This document shows positions 7,085 to 7,623 of a DNA stretch of 7,623 nucleotides, piece by piece; within the stretch, counting starts at the first letter, position 1; each line of letters opens with the position of its first letter. Source of the DNA: Alphaproteobacteria bacterium (GTDB lineage: Bacteria > Pseudomonadota > Alphaproteobacteria > UBA828); the NCBI GenBank assembly GCA_029937205.1, contig JAPYQV010000118.1, positions 1 to 7,623 of the forward strand, in the 5' to 3' direction. Both the position numbers and the translations under genes were made by a program. The notes under the pieces were generated by a model. It was not told the DNA's origin. It made no database searches and worked only from the letters and a program-made list of their open reading frames with translations.

Positions 7085-7131
7085 TAATAGAAAATTATCA
7101 AAAACAATCTATTGAGCAACTATTTTGTCAA
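7085..7131 (-). promoter_or_regulatory. AT-rich dprA leader with a possible promoter
   Basis: The 43-base spacer between plsY and dprA has only 9 G or C bases (21 percent) in an otherwise GC-rich window. On the minus strand an exact TTGACA (7131-7126) overlaps the plsY stop. The best -10 at normal spacing is poor (GATTGT at 16 bases, 3 of 6 matches), while a better hexamer, GATAAT, lies 26 bases away. I therefore see a possible weak internal promoter, not a firm one. No Shine-Dalgarno sequence precedes the dprA ATG. Confidence 0.25.
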
Positions 7132-7623
7132 CTTTCCTTCTTCGCGCCGATTTTGGATTCCTGGCCGCTGAAGAGACGCCGGATATTGGCGTGGTGCTTG
7201 AGCACGACGATAATGGCGAGCAGCCCGGCCAATTCGGCGAGCTGGCGGCCGCTCAACAAATAGGCAAAGCCCGGCGCCGATACCACGGCCACGAGTGCGG
7301 CCAAGGATGAAAAGCGGAACAGGACCGCCGTGGCGAGCCACACGGCCAAGGCGATCAGACCGAGCCGCCAGTCGAGGGCAAGCAGCACGCCGAGGCTGGT
7401 CGCCACGCCCTTGCCGCCGCGAAATAGCAGCCAGATCGGCGCCACATGGCCGATCACCGCGCCGGCGCCGGCGGTCAGCGCCAGATCAGGGCCATATATG
7501 GCGCAGATCAATACGGAGCCCGCGACCTTGCCGCCGTCGAGCAGCAGGTTTGCCGCGGCGAGCGGCTTGATGACGGTACGCAGCACATTTGTCGAGCCGA
7601 TATTGCCGGAGCCTATCGCTGTA
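7128..7623 (-). CDS. plsY: Acyl-phosphate:glycerol-3-phosphate acyltransferase PlsY (start outside window)
   Basis: PlsY is an inner-membrane enzyme that transfers an acyl chain from acyl-phosphate (made by PlsX) to the sn-1 position of glycerol-3-phosphate, giving lysophosphatidic acid, the first step of phospholipid synthesis. The window holds the last 164 residues; roughly 35-45 N-terminal residues lie beyond the right edge. All three family motifs are visible (visible numbering): GSGNIGSTNVLR at 4-15, FRGGKGVATS at 67-76, and HHANIRRLFSGQE at 143-155. Hydrophobic segments between them match the polytopic fold. The GTG at 7586-7584 is internal, because the frame stays open through motif 1 to the window edge. 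The protein ends with a short basic tail (KIGAKKES) and TGA at 7130-7128. It lies 43 bases upstream of dprA in the same direction, the common alphaproteobacterial arrangement. Confidence 0.96.
   Translation of the reverse strand, partial: TAIGSGNIGSTNVLRTVIKPLAAANLLLDGGKVAGSVLICAIYGPDLALTAGAGAVIGHVAPIWLLFRGGKGVATSLGVLLALDWRLGLIALAVWLATAVLFRFSSLAALVAVVSAPGFAYLLSGRQLAELAGLLAIIVVLKHHANIRRLFSGQESKIGAKKES

Noticed and set aside
7128..7586. PlsY starting at the GTG at 7586
   Set aside because: The frame continues upstream through family motif 1 (GSGNIGSTN) to the window edge, so this GTG is an internal valine.

Overview
The window reads as a chromosomal piece of a GC-rich alphaproteobacterium. GC content is roughly 60 percent by eye. 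The main reasons are the gene order plsY-dprA-topA-rnr, which is widespread in Alphaproteobacteria, and proteins that match those families throughout. The order or genus cannot be fixed from this sequence, though a Rhodospirillales-like lineage would fit. I see no mobile element, CRISPR array, tRNA, rRNA or phage gene.

All genes lie on the minus strand, so transcription runs from right to left. From the right edge they are: the 3' part of plsY (acyl-phosphate:glycerol-3-phosphate acyltransferase, 7128-7623); dprA (ssDNA- and RecA-binding DNA processing protein, 5957-7084); topA (DNA topoisomerase I, 3308-5920); rnr (RNase R, 1039 to about 3315); a small uncharacterised protein (714 to 944 or 950); and the N-terminal 232 residues of an MFS transporter running off the left edge (1-698). 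Gaps between genes are 43, 36, an overlap, about 90 and 15 bases. There is no gene-free stretch over 300 bases, and the tight packing suggests one operon.

The genes do not form one pathway. plsY makes lysophosphatidic acid for phospholipid synthesis, dprA and topA act on DNA, and rnr degrades structured RNA. They are a conserved housekeeping cluster followed by two accessory genes. The transporter's substrate is unknown, and so is the small protein's function.

The most notable point is the topA-rnr junction. The conserved winged-helix N-terminus of RNase R is intact, but its frame has no ATG, GTG or TTG start at the right place. It must begin at a non-canonical codon (ATT or CTG) overlapping the end of topA, or by some coupled or recoding event, unless the base there is a sequencing error. 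A second curiosity is a regular six-residue KKK repeat in the TopA tail just before this junction. I found no convincing new biological system in the window.
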